Below, piece after piece: positions 1 through 14,921 of a stretch of 64,000 nucleotides of DNA (position 1 is the stretch's first letter; every line of letters starts with the position of its first letter). This stretch comes from Erythroxylum novogranatense (Eukaryota > Streptophyta > Magnoliopsida > Malpighiales > Erythroxylaceae). Both the position numbers and the translations under genes were made by a program. The stretch is taken from the NCBI GenBank assembly GCA_029891385.1, contig CM057234.1, forward strand, positions 21,190,350 to 21,254,349. Reading direction: 5' to 3'. Below the pieces are notes generated by a model. It had not been told where the DNA came from and did not search any database. It saw only the letters and a list, made by a program, of their open reading frames with translations.

Positions 1-381
1 TCTAGACATATTCGCTTTTCTATCACCACAAATCTTGCCATTTTAATCCGGAATTCATTGTGATATCACTTCTTTCCTTACTCGCCTAGGCCAACACACC
101 ATACTACTATTACGCATTTAGGGTTTCTAACCATAGTACAATAACAATCTCCTTATCCCCTTTTTCCTTTTTCCTTTCCTAATTGCTTATACACTTTCAG
201 GGATTTACTCTCTCATACAGTCTCACCTTAACACATATGCACACGTAGGATTTCTACTCGTGCAACTCATACTAGGGATCAGCTGCCACGGTCTACAACG
301 ACACGACTCAAATGCATGCAACCTATGTTTCAGGCTGTATCCAGATACATTACGTACTACTGGGCTCTGATACCACCTACA
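1..381 (-). mobile_element. Internal-region end of a LARD-like LTR element (cut by window edge)
   Basis: This stretch is nearly identical to 7583-7964, the right end of the internal region of the neighbouring copy. It ends with a primer binding site complementary to plant initiator tRNA-Met, read on the minus strand as TGGTATCAGAGCCCA (361-375), five or six bases from the LTR that starts at 382. The rest of this copy lies left of the window. No gag or pol coding is visible. Confidence 0.8.
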
Positions 382-3300
382 TGTAACACCCCACTCCCGA
401 GTGACTCGAACCCGATATCGTTAGTGATATCCGAGTCCGTGCTCCGCGAGGGTGGCGTATTACATCAGTCGATTAAAACTCAGTATAATATTTTCTCCTC
501 TCTTTATTTTTTTTTTGAACCATTCATTAACGCAAAGATAAATAAAGAAGGAACCTGAGCCCATGTTCACAATTAATCATTTTCAGTTATTACAGTCATC
601 CAATAATAATTTACAATCAGTCAATGTGTAAAACAGTACAACCACCATGGACTTGTTATAAATACAAAGCCTTGTTGCACAATGATTGCGAAATACAATT
701 CGATAAAACACTAATGCAGACACGGACTGATCCCGACCTCTATACTTCACTTGCCTACAGTAGACATACTCCCGTGTCAACCGGGGTATTCTTCAAGACC
801 TGAAAAATATATGCAAATTTTGGGTGAGTTTTGCGAACTCAGTGAGAAACCATCATCAATGGTTTACTCAAATTATGCATTACGCACATGGCGTACAACA
901 TAATACAGTAGTATTCAATTAGCAGTAACATAATAATTTACAGCAGTAAATAATAATTTGCGAGAATATGTAACATTTCTGAAGAATCATGCCATCACGT
1001 AATCGATAATTTTCACAAAACAGTCATTCATGTGAATGCAATGCATATGTGACTCTTTCCAATTATTGATGTTGTGCCCAAGTGCTCACCAAGATTCGCT
1101 GGGGACGCTCTGTGATTTCTCCCCTCGGGCTCGAGGTCTTGGCCAAGATAGTATTCAGGGATAAATCCCCTGACTCAAGGCGATCAAGAATAATCGCAAC
1201 TTGGGTCACAACGTCCATTATCTGTTCATGCATTTATGCATGTAATGCAAGACTCGATGGTTTCTGAGAGTATGGCTATAAAAGCCTAGTATTACGATTT
1301 TCAAGAATCGTTGATATGGCTATAAAGCCCAGATTCTGATTTTTCAGCCAGCAAGAGTCCAATCCAATACAGTGAAAGCACGCAACTTCATCCTATACAG
1401 TTCAGTAGCCATACAATTCACCTTTACAAGTAGTTCCATTCAGTACAGTAAAAGCATGAAATTCCATCCAATATGTTTCAGTAATCTATGTAAATCACCT
1501 CGGCAAGTAATTCACATAGGGCATTTAAACATTCAGGAATTTGAGAAACCAACTAGGTTACTCACCTGTATTTCCGAGCCAAACTCTGGCAGTCTCGGTG
1601 ACGTCGGTGGACCGACGCTCCAAGTGTGACTCTATAACAGTGACAGTAAACAAACATTATCAATTGCTCAATCAGAACTATTTCAGAATGCACATGTAAC
1701 ACTTAGAAGGTGCACAATGCATGATCATGATATTCCCGACCCTAATCTCATCTTTTTTCACAGAAAAAATCCGTTTCAAAAATAAGAAATCCAATGGCGC
1801 TGATGGCGCCAATTACGACCTCTATAAGCAAAGTGACGTAAAATAATAAACCGACTCACGCCAATTTCCGTCAATAATTCTCAATTTCCCATGAAATGAA
1901 ATTCAATGTCTCACTAATCCGATGCCTCAAGAATCAGGTCCATCGGACGTCGGACGGAAAAGTTATAAGCAAAAGAGTGAAGGAAGTCGGTTCAAAGCAA
2001 AAATACATGTCCTAGATCGATTGAACATATCAGAATCGATCAGACGCCTCAAAGGCCTAATTGGATACTTTCCTTTTTCCGACTTCCCAACTTGCCTAGG
2101 TCATAACTCTTTACTTTGAACTCCAAACTGGACAAACTTAGTGTCTATTTCATAGAGAAAAGAGAGATCTACAATGTTCATGAAGAACACAAAAGCCAAA
2201 TTCACCTCTAAGGGTGTCAAAAAAAAGCCAGTCCAAGTTTCTATCCAGTCAATAAGTTCCTAACCAGTGCAGTATTTTGTAAATTCAATAACTTCTCATT
2301 TCCTTAATCAAAAATTACAGAATAAATATGCTCATCAAGATCACAATGTGATCTACAACTTTCATGAACAGTATAAATTCAAATTCAATAGCTAACTAGG
2401 TCAAACAATTCAGTGAAGGCTGCTGCCCCTGAAAGTACTCAAATTGGGCAGTGATTTTTCAAACAGTATAACTCCTTGTACAAATGTCAAAAAATTGCAT
2501 ACTTTATACCCATGAAAAGATAAAACATAGTACTACACTTCTCATGAAGGGCTCAGAATCAAATTCCATCATTAACCAATTTAAAACAGTCTTGCAAGTT
2601 ACTGCCCTGATCAGCAGCCCATGACCTAACTTCAGTCCAATCTTTGAAAAAGGATAAGTCCCAATTCTGGTATCTAAAAATAGCATGCTATATACCATTT
2701 TCAAGATAATCACTTCTTCTACAATTTTTCAGAAGATCACTCAAACAATTCAATTCACGTAAATTGCTAAAATTACTTCTAATCAGGATGTTCACAAAAC
2801 CTACACTGATGGCTAGGTTACACCAATTGCTCAAAAACAGTCAATATTTCACAATGCATATCTCCCAATATACAGATCCAAAAATTACAAGATCAGTGGC
2901 AATGGAAAGCTAACAATGTAGGCTTAAACTCTCATGCGGATCATTTTCCCTAATTCCATATCAATTAATTTAGAAAAATCAGTAAAACTCTAGGTTCTAT
3001 ATCTCGGTTACTGTTTACATAAGTCCCAGCAGCAACTTTCCAAGCCAAATTTCAACCTCTTAGGGTTACAATTAGACAATACCTATTTCACACAAAACTG
3101 TAGCCAACAAACCAAAGTTTCAGTGGGTACCAACCTCACCTCAGTTTCATAACCACACAATGAGTTATGCTCAAAACAGTATGGTAGGTCAAACTCACAA
3201 TTTCAGTTTTACTTCCCAACTTCACTTCCTATCATGCCAATTCAATTCCTACTACTATAAGCATCTCAATTGGACACAAAATCAATCCCTACATCATTCC

Positions 3301-4406
3301 TACATTCACTAGGCATACCTACCAAAAATTGGCAGCACTTACCTCATCAATATTATGCAAGAATAATCATACATATTCAATTAAAATCAAGCTAAAACCT
3401 CTCATTCCTACTACTTCATCAATTCTTACTTCAACCTAACCTTATACCCATCATTTCCACCTATAAGTTTCATTAAATTCAAGCATCTATAATCATAATA
3501 AATACACCATAACACCCATTCAATGTTTCTAACCACCATGGCATTAAAATCATACTTAAACCATCATGAAAACACCATTTAAAGCTTAATTTATTTACCT
3601 ACCTAATTAGCTTCCAACCTTCACTTCTTTTCAACTCTTTTCTTAACTATATGCCTTCTAACCATTTCTTCTAACCTCCAACAAGAACTCATCATGATGG
3701 TAAGACAATAAGCATGAAGTAGTTTGGAGGAAGGTGAAGAAAGAAGCAAAAATCAATGATAATGGAGAAGGAGAAAATCGATGGAGGAGGGGGAAAGCTT
3801 GAAGCTAGATTCGGATGAGCTTAAAAACACAAGTAAAAGCACCCTTTTTTTTTGTCTTTCTTTAGTCACAACCGATAAGACCAAGCAAGGGACATTAAAT
3901 GAAGGCTTTTGGTGTCAAAATGTAATTGGTCAAAGCTTTTTAAAGAAAAGTCAACTTATTCATTCTTTAATCCAGATCAAAAACTAACCCCAACCAACCC
4001 AAATGATCCTAATTTCAATTCCAAAATAATATACCCAATATGACAGTGCCATTGGGTAGCAATGTTCGCTACCGACAATCGACTGGTTCGCCAATTGGCG
4101 ATTTTTCCGGTCCGAAAATTTTCTCCGGAAAAATCCAGAAAAACTCCTAAAAATCCCTTAAAATAGAAAACAATTTATGGCGCACTCAGAATAATTTTTC
4201 AAACCAATTAACCACGTTAATCCCAATAAAATTATCTTAGGCACGCAAATCGGGAATATCATGTATGCATGCACAGTAATTTCATGTGCACAAATGTGAC
4301 TGTGGACCAATCCTATTATGCATGAAAAGTCCTATGCACTCCAAATCTATTCCATCCTATGTCAAATTTACTATATTACCCTTCCAATTGAGGGTGGAAT
4401 GTTACA
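382..4406 (-). repeat. LTR of LARD-like element, copy 1 (4,025 bp)
   Basis: The LTR is bounded by TGTAACA at 382 and TGTTACA at 4400-4406, a perfect 7-bp terminal inverted repeat with TG...CA ends. It is highly similar over its full length to 7965-24180 once the nested element there is removed (about 4,022 bp). A primer site flanks it on the left and a polypurine tract on the right, so on the minus strand it serves as 5' LTR for the copy on its left and 3' LTR for the copy on its right. The sequence is AT-rich. Short open frames inside it are not conserved between copies, apart from one antisense frame in a near-identical stretch, and are not genes. Confidence 0.88.
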
Positions 4407-4420
4407 ATTCCTCCTCCTTA
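4407..4420 (-). other. Polypurine tract of LARD-like element
   Basis: On the minus strand this reads as an unbroken purine run, AAGGAGGAGG followed by AAT, directly abutting the LTR end TGTAACA. That is the expected second-strand primer position. The nested gypsy element has an equivalent tract at 14922-14936, preceded in both by the same AATTTCGAGGACGAAATTT block. Confidence 0.75.
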
Positions 4421-7400
4421 TAAAATTTCGTCCTCGAAATTTTCAATCAACAGATTCACTATGGCGCTTATCAAATGTCTCTACAAATTCCATATACTTT
4501 TCACTCAATGATTCATTTTCCGAAAGGTCACAAAGAACTACACGATCGGTTGTCAAATTCCTTTATTTGGCCAATTCATTAACACTCATCACAATAGACG
4601 AAGTTAACAAGGCTGTCAGTTGGTGACCTTACTATCATACTATTTCACTTGCCATTTTCGGAGTAGCCATTAATTTCCGAGCCTGTTCACTTATCATATT
4701 TTATCAATTCAATACCTTTCTCTCCAGTACCATGCAGTCTAATTCGCATACCATTGAGTACAGATACTTACCATAACCTCCTTTATCTCGTCAGGGATGA
4801 TTCATATTTCTTTGGTACTAATACAAGGACATTTAGCTCCAATTCACTATAACCAGCGATAATTTACCTAATGCAGTCATGCTTTATAATCCAGTGACTC
4901 TTAATTCAAATTCTTAGACAGTTCACTGTTCTATAGTATTCACGCACGCAATTCGCATTACTCTATTTCATTTGTCCTATCTGGTTCCACCTCCACTAAC
5001 CCATTCAACTTTCCTGAGTTCTTTTGTTTCACCCATCACAGTTTCAAGGCCATTATGGTCTTTGACTCCTGTTAGGCACTGTGCAGTGTAGCAGTAAATC
5101 AGAACTCTATAAGACGATCATAATCCTGTGAAACCCAAACCACTTAAACATTTCTCCTGTTGAACATTCAAACTTATAAGCACTTGAATCTATAATCACT
5201 TCATTCTATAGCTATAGTTATTCAATTTCACTGTTCGCATATGCTTACTATAATGTCTAACTTCGACTGTTCACTTTCTTATTCTAACACTTTTTATCGG
5301 GTACACATACCTCTTCTTTGAATCTTTCACTATTTTTTTTTCATTTCATTCGCATATTCAAACTCATCATAAGATTCACCACTTTAATTTCTACACTCTT
5401 AACCTTTCTTATCACTAGATCTACAACTTCAATTTTTCAGAAACACTTCACAATTACCCATACTCTACTTGACATACTTTGAAAATCCCAATGTCTGTAA
5501 TTGATCTGTTCATTGCAGCATTATCTGTTCACTATTTGAGTTTAGTAGGCGAATTGTCCGCTCATTTCAAAGATTGTGGGTATTTATGCCTGTCTCTTTC
5601 CTCAATTAAGGACAGTGTATCCTTATAGGAATCTAGAGTCTCCAAGGCTTTAAACAATTTCGATCATAACACCAATACCATTTATCAAAGTCAATTCAAT
5701 TTATCTAATACTGTTTGAACATAATGTCTCAGTTCATCTCACACTGCCCCCCCCCCTTCTCCAATGCTCATCATTAGTATCAAATTCCTCCATTATTCTT
5801 TTACTTTTCACTGTTTAATCCTTTCAAACATATTCTGTCGATAATTATCGTCACTACCATTTGTTTACTTTGCATCATTCCCTCTTAAACTTTTCCATAC
5901 ATCACCAATCATCATTCAATTCATTCGGTCCACAATTAGTGTATTTGCAAGTCCCTTTATGAAGATATCACTACATCACGTCATTATCAGTTTCCCTTTA
6001 GGACTTCTTGTCTCTATTCATTTTCTCTTTTCAATCGATTTCCTATCATCCACATCGATATATATATATACCCTTACCTAATCATCTGTACTTGGACTTC
6101 CATCCATTTCCACTTCATTTGAGTATTTCACTTTACAGTTCGGGACCATTTTACAATTTTGCCTCACCTATGGAGCTCTATTCGCTTCACATTGCAATAG
6201 GATCGCCTCAAATTAAACTTCCCCTCATGTTGTAGGATACTTTACATTTCCGTACACACAGTACAGATAACCTCAATTTCACTTTCATACTTCTTTCCGT
6301 TTTTCCAGTAGTCTTGCTACCATCTTTATGTTGTTCACGAAAGTCTCATCAGCCAATTAATGTCCCTATTGCTTTTCAATCATTCTTGAGCACTATCTCA
6401 ACCAGAACAATTTTTATGCCATAATTTAAAGATCAGAACATTCCTTACACTAAGGTTCCTTGTGACAGTCACATAAACACTTTCTTTACCACTTATTCAG
6501 TAATTTATACCTTAGCATTTTATCCGGAAACCAATTAGTAACCTATACAATTCAGATTTCCGTAAAACTCCTTTCCATTTATGCTAATCCTCAAATAAAT
6601 GACTGATGCCATAATCATTTTTCATTTCTTCTCCTACATGTACACTCAGTCCTCCTATGTCTTACTTTAACCCATTATGAACTTTACACTTATAGCCATT
6701 CACCAATCATCTCCTCTCGTTATTTCCATGTATCTTTCACTTACGCTTCATTAATCATGATCAACTTTATCGTCTAATAGATACTCCCAACCAGAATCGA
6801 CTTAAATGTGACAACTCTTTTCATATCATATATCACTATCATTGTTTCTTTCACTTTTTTTTCTTTTTTTCATTTCCTAGTTTCATTTCCATATCATTCT
6901 CAGACACTGATCTTTTAAGGTCATATCCACTGGCTTATACAATGTCATCTCATTATTACTACGTATCTCTTTAGTATCCTCAAACAATCTATAATAGGTA
7001 TTCACGGTCCCAAAATATGACAAAATCGTTGATGCAACTCTATTGTATCTCTATCTATTTACTCATCCATTTACCATTTCGTGTCCATATACATCTTTTA
7101 ACCATTCAGAATTTCCGATACACAATCAAGAGAAAAGTGTCATCTGTCTTTTTCCCTTACGATCTTATTATACTGATTTCCAAACGCTTAGCACAATATT
7201 CGCATACCTATTTCAGTCTCAAGCTTATGCGCTCATAATCATAACCGTTTCACGAGTTCATTTCAGTTACTTTTTCTTACCCTACTAGGCACTTTGCTCT
7301 TTCAGTTCTTTCAGTTCTAAGTAGATCGTTACGGTACAATATTGATCTTATTACAATCTCACTATCATCATCTATCTCTGATATCTACTGATATCGAACA

Positions 7401-7964
7401 CAAATGCAACGAAACAATATCTGCCTGATCGGACCATCTACGTTTTACTCAGTTCCAATGTTTCCCATTTCATCGCATATACAGTCAGAGCTCTAATTAC
7501 TTCGTCATCCCGGACTTTTAATCACACTTAGGCCTAATATAACCAATATGCTTCTCATATCTCCAGTGGACCTCTCCAAGTTCTAGACATATTCGTTTTT
7601 CTATCACCACAAATCTTGCCATTTTAATCCGGGAATTCATTGTGATATCACTTCTTTCCTTACTCAGTCTAGGCCAACACAGTCATACTACTATTACAGA
7701 CGAGGGTTTCTAACCATAGTACAATAACAATCTCCTTATCCCCTTTTTCCTTTTTCCTTTCCTAATTGCTTATACACTTTCAGGGATTTACTCTCTCATA
7801 CAGTCTCACCTTAACACATATGCACACGTAGGATTTCTACTCGTGCAACTCATACTAGGGATCAGTTGCCACGGTCTACAACGACACAACTCAAATGCAT
7901 GCAACCTATGTTTCAGGCTGTATCCAGATACATTACGTACTACTGGGCTCTGATACCACCTACA
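4407..7964 (-). mobile_element. Non-coding internal region of LARD-like retrotransposon (3.56 kb)
   Basis: This DNA lies between two LTRs, with the polypurine tract on the left and a tRNA-Met primer site on the right (TGGTATCAGAGCCCA on the minus strand, 7944-7958). It contains no protease, RT, RNase H or integrase motif in any frame; the longest open frames are about 100 codons and unrecognisable. The plus strand is strongly pyrimidine-rich, with a C11 run near 5746-5756. LTRs of about 4 kb around about 3.5 kb of non-coding DNA match the description of large retrotransposon derivatives (LARDs). An alternative is an autonomous element that lost its genes by deletion and decay. Confidence 0.75.
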
Positions 7965-10900
7965 TGTAACACCCCACTCCCGAGTGACTCGAACCCGATA
8001 TCGTTAGTGATATCCGAGTCCGTGCCCCGCGAGGGTGGCGTATTACATCAGCCGATTAAAACTCAGTATAATATTTTCTCTCTCTTTATTTTTTTTGAAC
8101 CATTCATTAACGCAAAGATAAATAAGAAGGAACCCGAGCCCATGTTCACAATTAATCATTTTCGTTATTACGGTCATCCAATAATAATTTACAATCACCA
8201 ATGTGTAAAACAAGACAACCACAATGGGCTTGTTATAAATACAAAGCCTTGTTGCACAATGATTGCGTAAATACAATTCGATAAAACACTAATGCGCATA
8301 CTGACCGATCCCGACCTCTATACTTCACTTGCCTACAAGAGACATACTCCGTGTCAACCGGTATTCTTCAAGACTGAAAAATATATGCAAATTTTGGGTG
8401 AGTTTTATGAACTCGGTGAGAAACCATCATCGATGGTTTACTCAAATCATGCATTACGCATACGGCGCATACAATATAATACAAGAGTATTCAATTAGCA
8501 AGAATATAATAATTTACAGCATAAATAATAATTTGCGATAATATGTAACAGCTTTACTGATAAATCATGCCATCACGTAATCAGTAATTTTCACAAAACA
8601 AATATTCATGTGAATGCAATGCATATGTGACTCTTTCCAATTATTGATGTTGTGCCCAAGTGCTCAACAAGATTCAAATGAGGACGCGTCGTGATTTCTC
8701 CCCTCGGGCTCGAGGCGGCCAAGATAGTATTCGTGGATAAATCCCCGGACTCAAGGCGGTCAAGAATAATCGCAACTTGGGTCACAACGTCCATTATCTG
8801 CTCATGCATTTATGCATGTAATGCAAGACTCGATGGTTTATGAGTATGGCTATAAAAGCCTAGTATTACAAAGACTCAAGAATCCAAATGATATGGCTAT
8901 AAAAGCCCAGTATTACAGTTTTCAGTTTCAGGCAGTAGTCCAATCCAATACAGTGAAAGCACGCAACTTCATCCTATACAGTTCAGTAGCCATACAATTC
9001 ACCTTTACAAGTAGTTCCATTCAAGACAAGAAAACATGAAATTCCATCCAATATGTTTCAGTAATCTATGTAAATCACCTCGGCAAGTAATTCACATAGG
9101 GCATTTAAACATTCAGGAATTTGAGAAACCAACTAGGTTACTCACCTGTATTTACGAGCCAAACTCTGGCAGTCTCGGTGACGTCGGTGGACCGACACTC
9201 CAAGTGTGACTCTATAACAGTGACAGTAAACAAACATTATCAATTGCTCAATCAGAACTATTTCAGAATGCACATGTAACACTTAGAAGGTGCACAATGC
9301 ATGATCATGATATTCCCGACCCTAATCTCATCTTTTTTCACAGAAAAAATCCGTTTCAAAAATAAGAAATCCAATGGCGCTGATGGCGCTCAATTCTGAC
9401 CTCTATAAACAGTGACCAGAAAATAATAAACCGAACTCACGTCAATTTCCCGTCCAATAATTCTCAATTTCCCATGAAATGAAATTCAATGTCTCACGAA
9501 TCCGATGCCTCAAGAATCAGGTCCATCGGACGTCGGACGGAAAAGTTATAAGCAAAAGAGTGGAGGGAAGTCAGTTCAGCAAAAATACATATCCTAGTCG
9601 ACTAGAACATATCAGAGTCGATCAGACGCCTACAAAGGCCTAATTGGATACTTTCCTTTTTTCGACTTCCAAACTTGCCTAGGTCATAACTCTTTACTTT
9701 GAACTCCAAACTGGACAAACTTAGTGTCTATTTCATAGAGAAAAGAGAGATCTACAATGTTCATGAAGAACACAAAAGCCAAATTCACCTCTAAGGGTGT
9801 CAAAAAAAAGCCAGTCCAAGTTTCTATCCAGTCAATAAGTTCCTAACCAGTGCAGTATTTTGTAAATTCAATAACTTCTCATTTCCTTAATCAAAAATTA
9901 CAGAATAAATATGCTCATCAAGATCACAATGTGATCTACAACTTTCATGAACAGTATAAATTCAAATTCAATAGCTAACTAGGTCAAACAATTCAGTGAA
10001 GGCTGCTGCCCCCGAAAGTACTCAAATTGGGCAGTGATTTTTTCAAACAGTATAACTTCTTGTACAAATGTCAAAAAATTGCATACTTTATACCCATGAA
10101 AAGATAAAACATAGTACTACACTTCTCATGAAGGGCTCAGAATCAAATTCCATCATTAACCAATTTAAAACAGTCTTGCAAGTTACTGCCCTGATCAGCA
10201 GCCCATGACCTAACTTCAGTCCAATCTTTGAAAAAGGATAAGTCCCAATTCTGGTATCTAAAAATAGCATGCTATATACCATTTTCAAGATAATCACTTC
10301 TTCTACAATTTTTCAGAAGATCACTCAAACAATTCAATTCACGTAAATTGCTAAAATTACTTCTAATCAGGATGTTCACAAAACCTACACTGATGGCTAG
10401 GTTACACCAATTGCTCAAAAACAGTCAATATTTCACAATGCATATCTCCCAATATACAGATCCAAAAATTACAAGATCAGTGGCAATGGAAATCTAACAA
10501 TGTAGGCTTCAACTCTCATGAAGACCATTTTCCCTAATTCCATATCAATTAATTTAGAAAAATCAGTAAAACTCTAGGTTCTATATCTCGGTTACTATTC
10601 ACATAAGTCCCAGCAGCAACTTTCCAAGCCAAATTTCAGCCTCTTAGACTTACAATTAGACAATACCTATTTCACACAAAAATGTAGCCAACAAACCAAA
10701 GTTTCAGTGAGCACCAACCTCACCTCATTTTCATAACCACACAATGAGTTATGCTCAAAACAGTATGGTAGGTCAAACTCACAATTTCAGTTTTACTTCC
10801 CAACTTCACTTCCTATCATGCCAATTCAATTCCTACTACTATAAGCATCTCAATTGGACACAAAATCAATCCCTACATCATTCCTACATTCACTAGGCAT

Positions 10901-11116
10901 ACCTACCAAAAATTGGCAGCACTTACCTCATCAATATTATGCAAGAATAATCATACATATTCAATTAAAATCAAGCTAAAACCTCTCATTCCTACTACTT
11001 CATCAATTCTTACTTCAACCTAACCCTATACCCATCATTTCCACCTATAAGTTTCATTAAATTCAAGCATCTATAATCATAATAAATACCCCATAACACC
11101 CATTCAATGTTTCTAA

Positions 11117-14100
11117 TGTAGCGCCCCCTTACCATAGGGTATCCACCAGAACGCCCGTAGGTCATTCCGATACATATCCTACGACAAGAGACCACTACCG
11201 ACAACAACTACTACACTCCTCATGGCATCACAATCATAAGACAGTAATAAGAAACTGGCTACTTTTTAAAACCAAACTAGATTCCATTTCATTCATTCAA
11301 AACTTAATAATTCACAACTCACAAGATTTTTAAGTTACACATGTTTCACATCTTGTCTTATACAATAACCAGATCTAACTATCGGTCTCAAAAGAAAGCC
11401 CACCGACCTTTGAGCCATTGTTTTCTCGCCAATCCATCAGATACTGGCTCTACAAATTCCGAGGAGCTATCTGTCTATGCTAGGTCTGAAAAATAAGTTG
11501 CAATTTTGGGTGAGTTTCATAACTCAATGAGAAACCATCATCGATGGTTCTCCCAATTCATGCATCATATAAGCATGAAACAGTATACACGCAGTAATTA
11601 TACAAAACACAACATGAATACAGTCACAGAATAATTACAGTCACAGTACAGTAAATATACACCCAGGTAAAAATATTGTCAGATATAGAATCCAGTATGC
11701 AATGCACATGTGACTCTTTTTCCAGTTCATTTCAGTATTGTGACCGAGCGCATAACAGTGATCAGTATAGACGCGTCTGGGGAGAAGTATCTCCCGTCGA
11801 GCTCGAGGCTCGGTTCAGTATATCGAGCTCTAGGCTCGGTTCAGTACAGTGGCGCCTCGGTTCACAATTTTCCTTTTAACAGTGTGATGTATTTGTGCAT
11901 GAATGCACATGTCCCATAACAGTATACATGGTATTACACAGTTCAAGTAGACAGTCCAATTAAACAGATACCTTATGTAAATCATAGTCAGATAATACCA
12001 CATAATTCCCGTAGGGCAATCAATCACAGTTATAATTCATGTAATCCCCGTAGGGCAGTCAGGTCACAACAATAATTCATGTATTCCCCGTAGGGCAATC
12101 AATTCACAGTTAACACATAGATTGGAATAACCAACTAGGTTACTCACCTAATAACTTCCACGCTAACGCCGGGAAGTCTCTGCCAAATCTGTGGAACGAT
12201 GGTCCACTGGAGTCTCTATAGCAAATTAAATGAATACTCATTACCATTTGTGTAAATGATTAAACAATGCACATGAAATCAGTAAAATATGTATAATGCA
12301 TGTTCATGGCAAATCCCGGCCCTAATCCAATATTTCCTCATAATAAAATTCGATGAAAAATTAGAAATCCATAGGCGCTGACGGTGCGCAATTCGGACCT
12401 CTATAGGTCCCCAATTAAATAAAACAGTGTTTAGTTAAGTTCGATAGGGCTACGCCCAATTCCGCCTAAAATCCCGTTTTCTCAGAAAATGAAATTAAAT
12501 ATTCAACCAATCCGATGCCTCTGGAATTAGGTCAATCGGACGTCGGACGGGAAAGTAATTGACAAAAGAACAATTTTACCAATTAATATCAAATAATAAT
12601 CAAAATAAAATAAAAATATATATATATATATATGACGCGAGGCGTAAATCGCCTCTCGTCAAGATGGGCGGGCGTCGCCTCGCGACCGACCCCCTAATGC
12701 TCGCCCTGAGGCGCAATCTCGCCCTCGCGAGATGGCGAGCCTGTCTCGCCTCATGAGGCGACTTGTCGCCTCGCGAGGTGACCCTCTCTTGCTTTCCTTC
12801 TTTCCAGATTACAAACTTAACTTCCAACTTCTCTAGCTTTAAGCACACAACTCAGAAAAATACCCACTATACCTCATTGGAAAGCTTATGAAAAGCTCTA
12901 CAACTCTCAAGAAGACCATAAAATCAATTCCAACCCTAAGAATGTCAAAATCCCATCAAACCTTCTGCCTACTCAATTCTCAACTAACACAGGGCAGTAC
13001 ATTAACAATTTCACAACTCACATATTCTTCAGTAATAAATTACCACAAAATATGGTCAATAAGTTCACAATGTCCTCTACAACTTTCATGAACAACCCAA
13101 ATTCAAATTCTATTGCAAACCAAGTCAATTAATTCACTCAATGTTACTGTCCCTGAAACCATGCAATTTGAGCAGTAAATTTATAACCAACATAACTCCC
13201 TGTAGACAAGTCATTAAAATCAGAGCTTTATACCCCTGAAAAGATAGAATCCCAAACTTCAATTCTTCCTGAAATAACCAAACTCCAATTCAGCCTCTAA
13301 CATTTTCAAATCTGTCATGCAAGTTTCTGACCTAAACAACACTTAATATCACAATGTAGGTCCAGATTTTGAAATTCCATATTTCCCACATCTGACCTCC
13401 AAAACTTATAAGCCATATACCATTTTCAAGATCAATCTGATATCTAAAACTCTTCAGTACAATGCAAACCCCAAATCAAGTCACAAAATTCCTAAAATTC
13501 CTCCAAACCCGAAAATGCACTAAATGTGCCAATCCAGCTAGGTTTCAGCCAATGCATGAAAACAGTCATCAGTAATCAGGTCATATCTCCTAACATACAA
13601 CTCGAAAATAGCAAGATCAGAGGCAATGGAAAGATAATCATATATGCTACAACTTCCATGAAGATCATTCTCCTAATTCCATCTCAATTAATTCATAAAA
13701 ATCAACAAAACTCAGATATTATGTTGCGGTTACTGTTCATAGGTCAATGGAACAGCAACTTTCCATGCAAAAATTCACCCTTCTATCATTGAAATTCAAC
13801 AACACCTATTTCACACTAAATTGAAGCCAACATCCCAAAGTTTCAGTAGCCACTAACTTTACCTCATTTGCATTTCTATACTATAAGTTATGAATAAAAC
13901 AGTAACATCAATTCAAATTCCAATTTTCCAGACTCAAGGCTAACCTTAGTTCAATCACTTTCAATACCTTTTTCACCTCATTAGACATCAAAATAAATTC
14001 AAATTAAATATCACTACAGTCATACATACACTAGGGCTAACACTGAAAAATTGGCAGCATTAAATTCCATATGCAAACCTCATTTAAAAACTCAACCCTT

Positions 14101-14921
14101 AAATGAAAACTTACCTAACACCAAATCTCCTTCAAACCTACAAGAACCAACTTCTAAATCCTACACCAAGGTCTCAACTACCTTTCCTTCCCAAGCATGT
14201 ACCATACTCATCATCATCTAGCTTTGATGGAATCAAAGATGATAGCTTAAAGATATGAAGAAAGATGAGTAAAGAGCAAACAAAGTCGATGGTTTTATGA
14301 AGAGTTTAAGTTGTAAGAGTTTCGGATGAGATAACCAAAATGTCTAACCATTTATCCTTCCTTTAAACACTTACACGTTCCAGAACAATGAAAAGAAGCA
14401 TTAAATGTTGCTTTTAGATGGCAACATGTAATTGGCTCCTTTTCTTCTTTCTTTTTTTTTATTATTTGAAAAGTCAAAATATTAGTTAATTAATCCAGTC
14501 TAAAATTTTACTCCATTTAACTCTAATAACCTTACTTTCAGTCCCAAAATAATATACCCCATATTACTGTACCATTGGGTAGCAATCTTTGCTACCAAGA
14601 ATCGACTGATTCGCCAATTGGCGATTTTACCGGTCCGGGAATTGTCTCCGGAAAAATCCAGAAAAATTCCTAAAAATCCCTAAAAATGTAAAACAATTAA
14701 TGGCACAGTCCAAATAATTTTCCAAACTCAATTTTCCCATTAATTTCACACAAGAGTTCCATTTCAATCCTAAGCCGGAAAATGACATGAATGCATGTAT
14801 ACTATGTGCATGTGCAACCCGTCAGTAATTATAGAGACTATATGCTGTATGCGCATGCCGAGATATCCCGAACCCATCCTAATTACCAAAATACCCTTCC
14901 TATAGGAGAGGGGATGTTACA
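11117..14921 (-). repeat. 3' LTR (minus orientation) of nested gypsy element, 3,805 bp
   Basis: It begins TGTAGCGCCCC and ends GGGATGTTACA, and aligns throughout with 19522-23305. From about 12800 to 14700 the two LTRs are nearly identical, while the first kilobase differs by clustered indels centred on CAG/CG positions. The LTR contains an AT dinucleotide run and a CG-rich palindromic block at about 12620-12783. Confidence 0.9.
12633..12783. repeat. CG-rich palindromic block (GCCTCGCGAGGC type) in LTR
   Basis: Just after an AT dinucleotide run, about 150 bp of AT-rich LTR gives way to repeated variants of the self-complementary core TCGCCTCGCGAGGCGA. A second copy is at 21020-21174 in the partner LTR. 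Each core is a perfect or near-perfect inverted repeat dense in CpG. The copies differ by several short indels. Confidence 0.75.

Noticed and set aside
2504..2713. A 69-codon minus-strand open frame repeated exactly at 10088-10297
   Set aside because: It is conserved only because both lie in near-identical stretches of the two LARD LTRs. It has no known domain and no codon bias.
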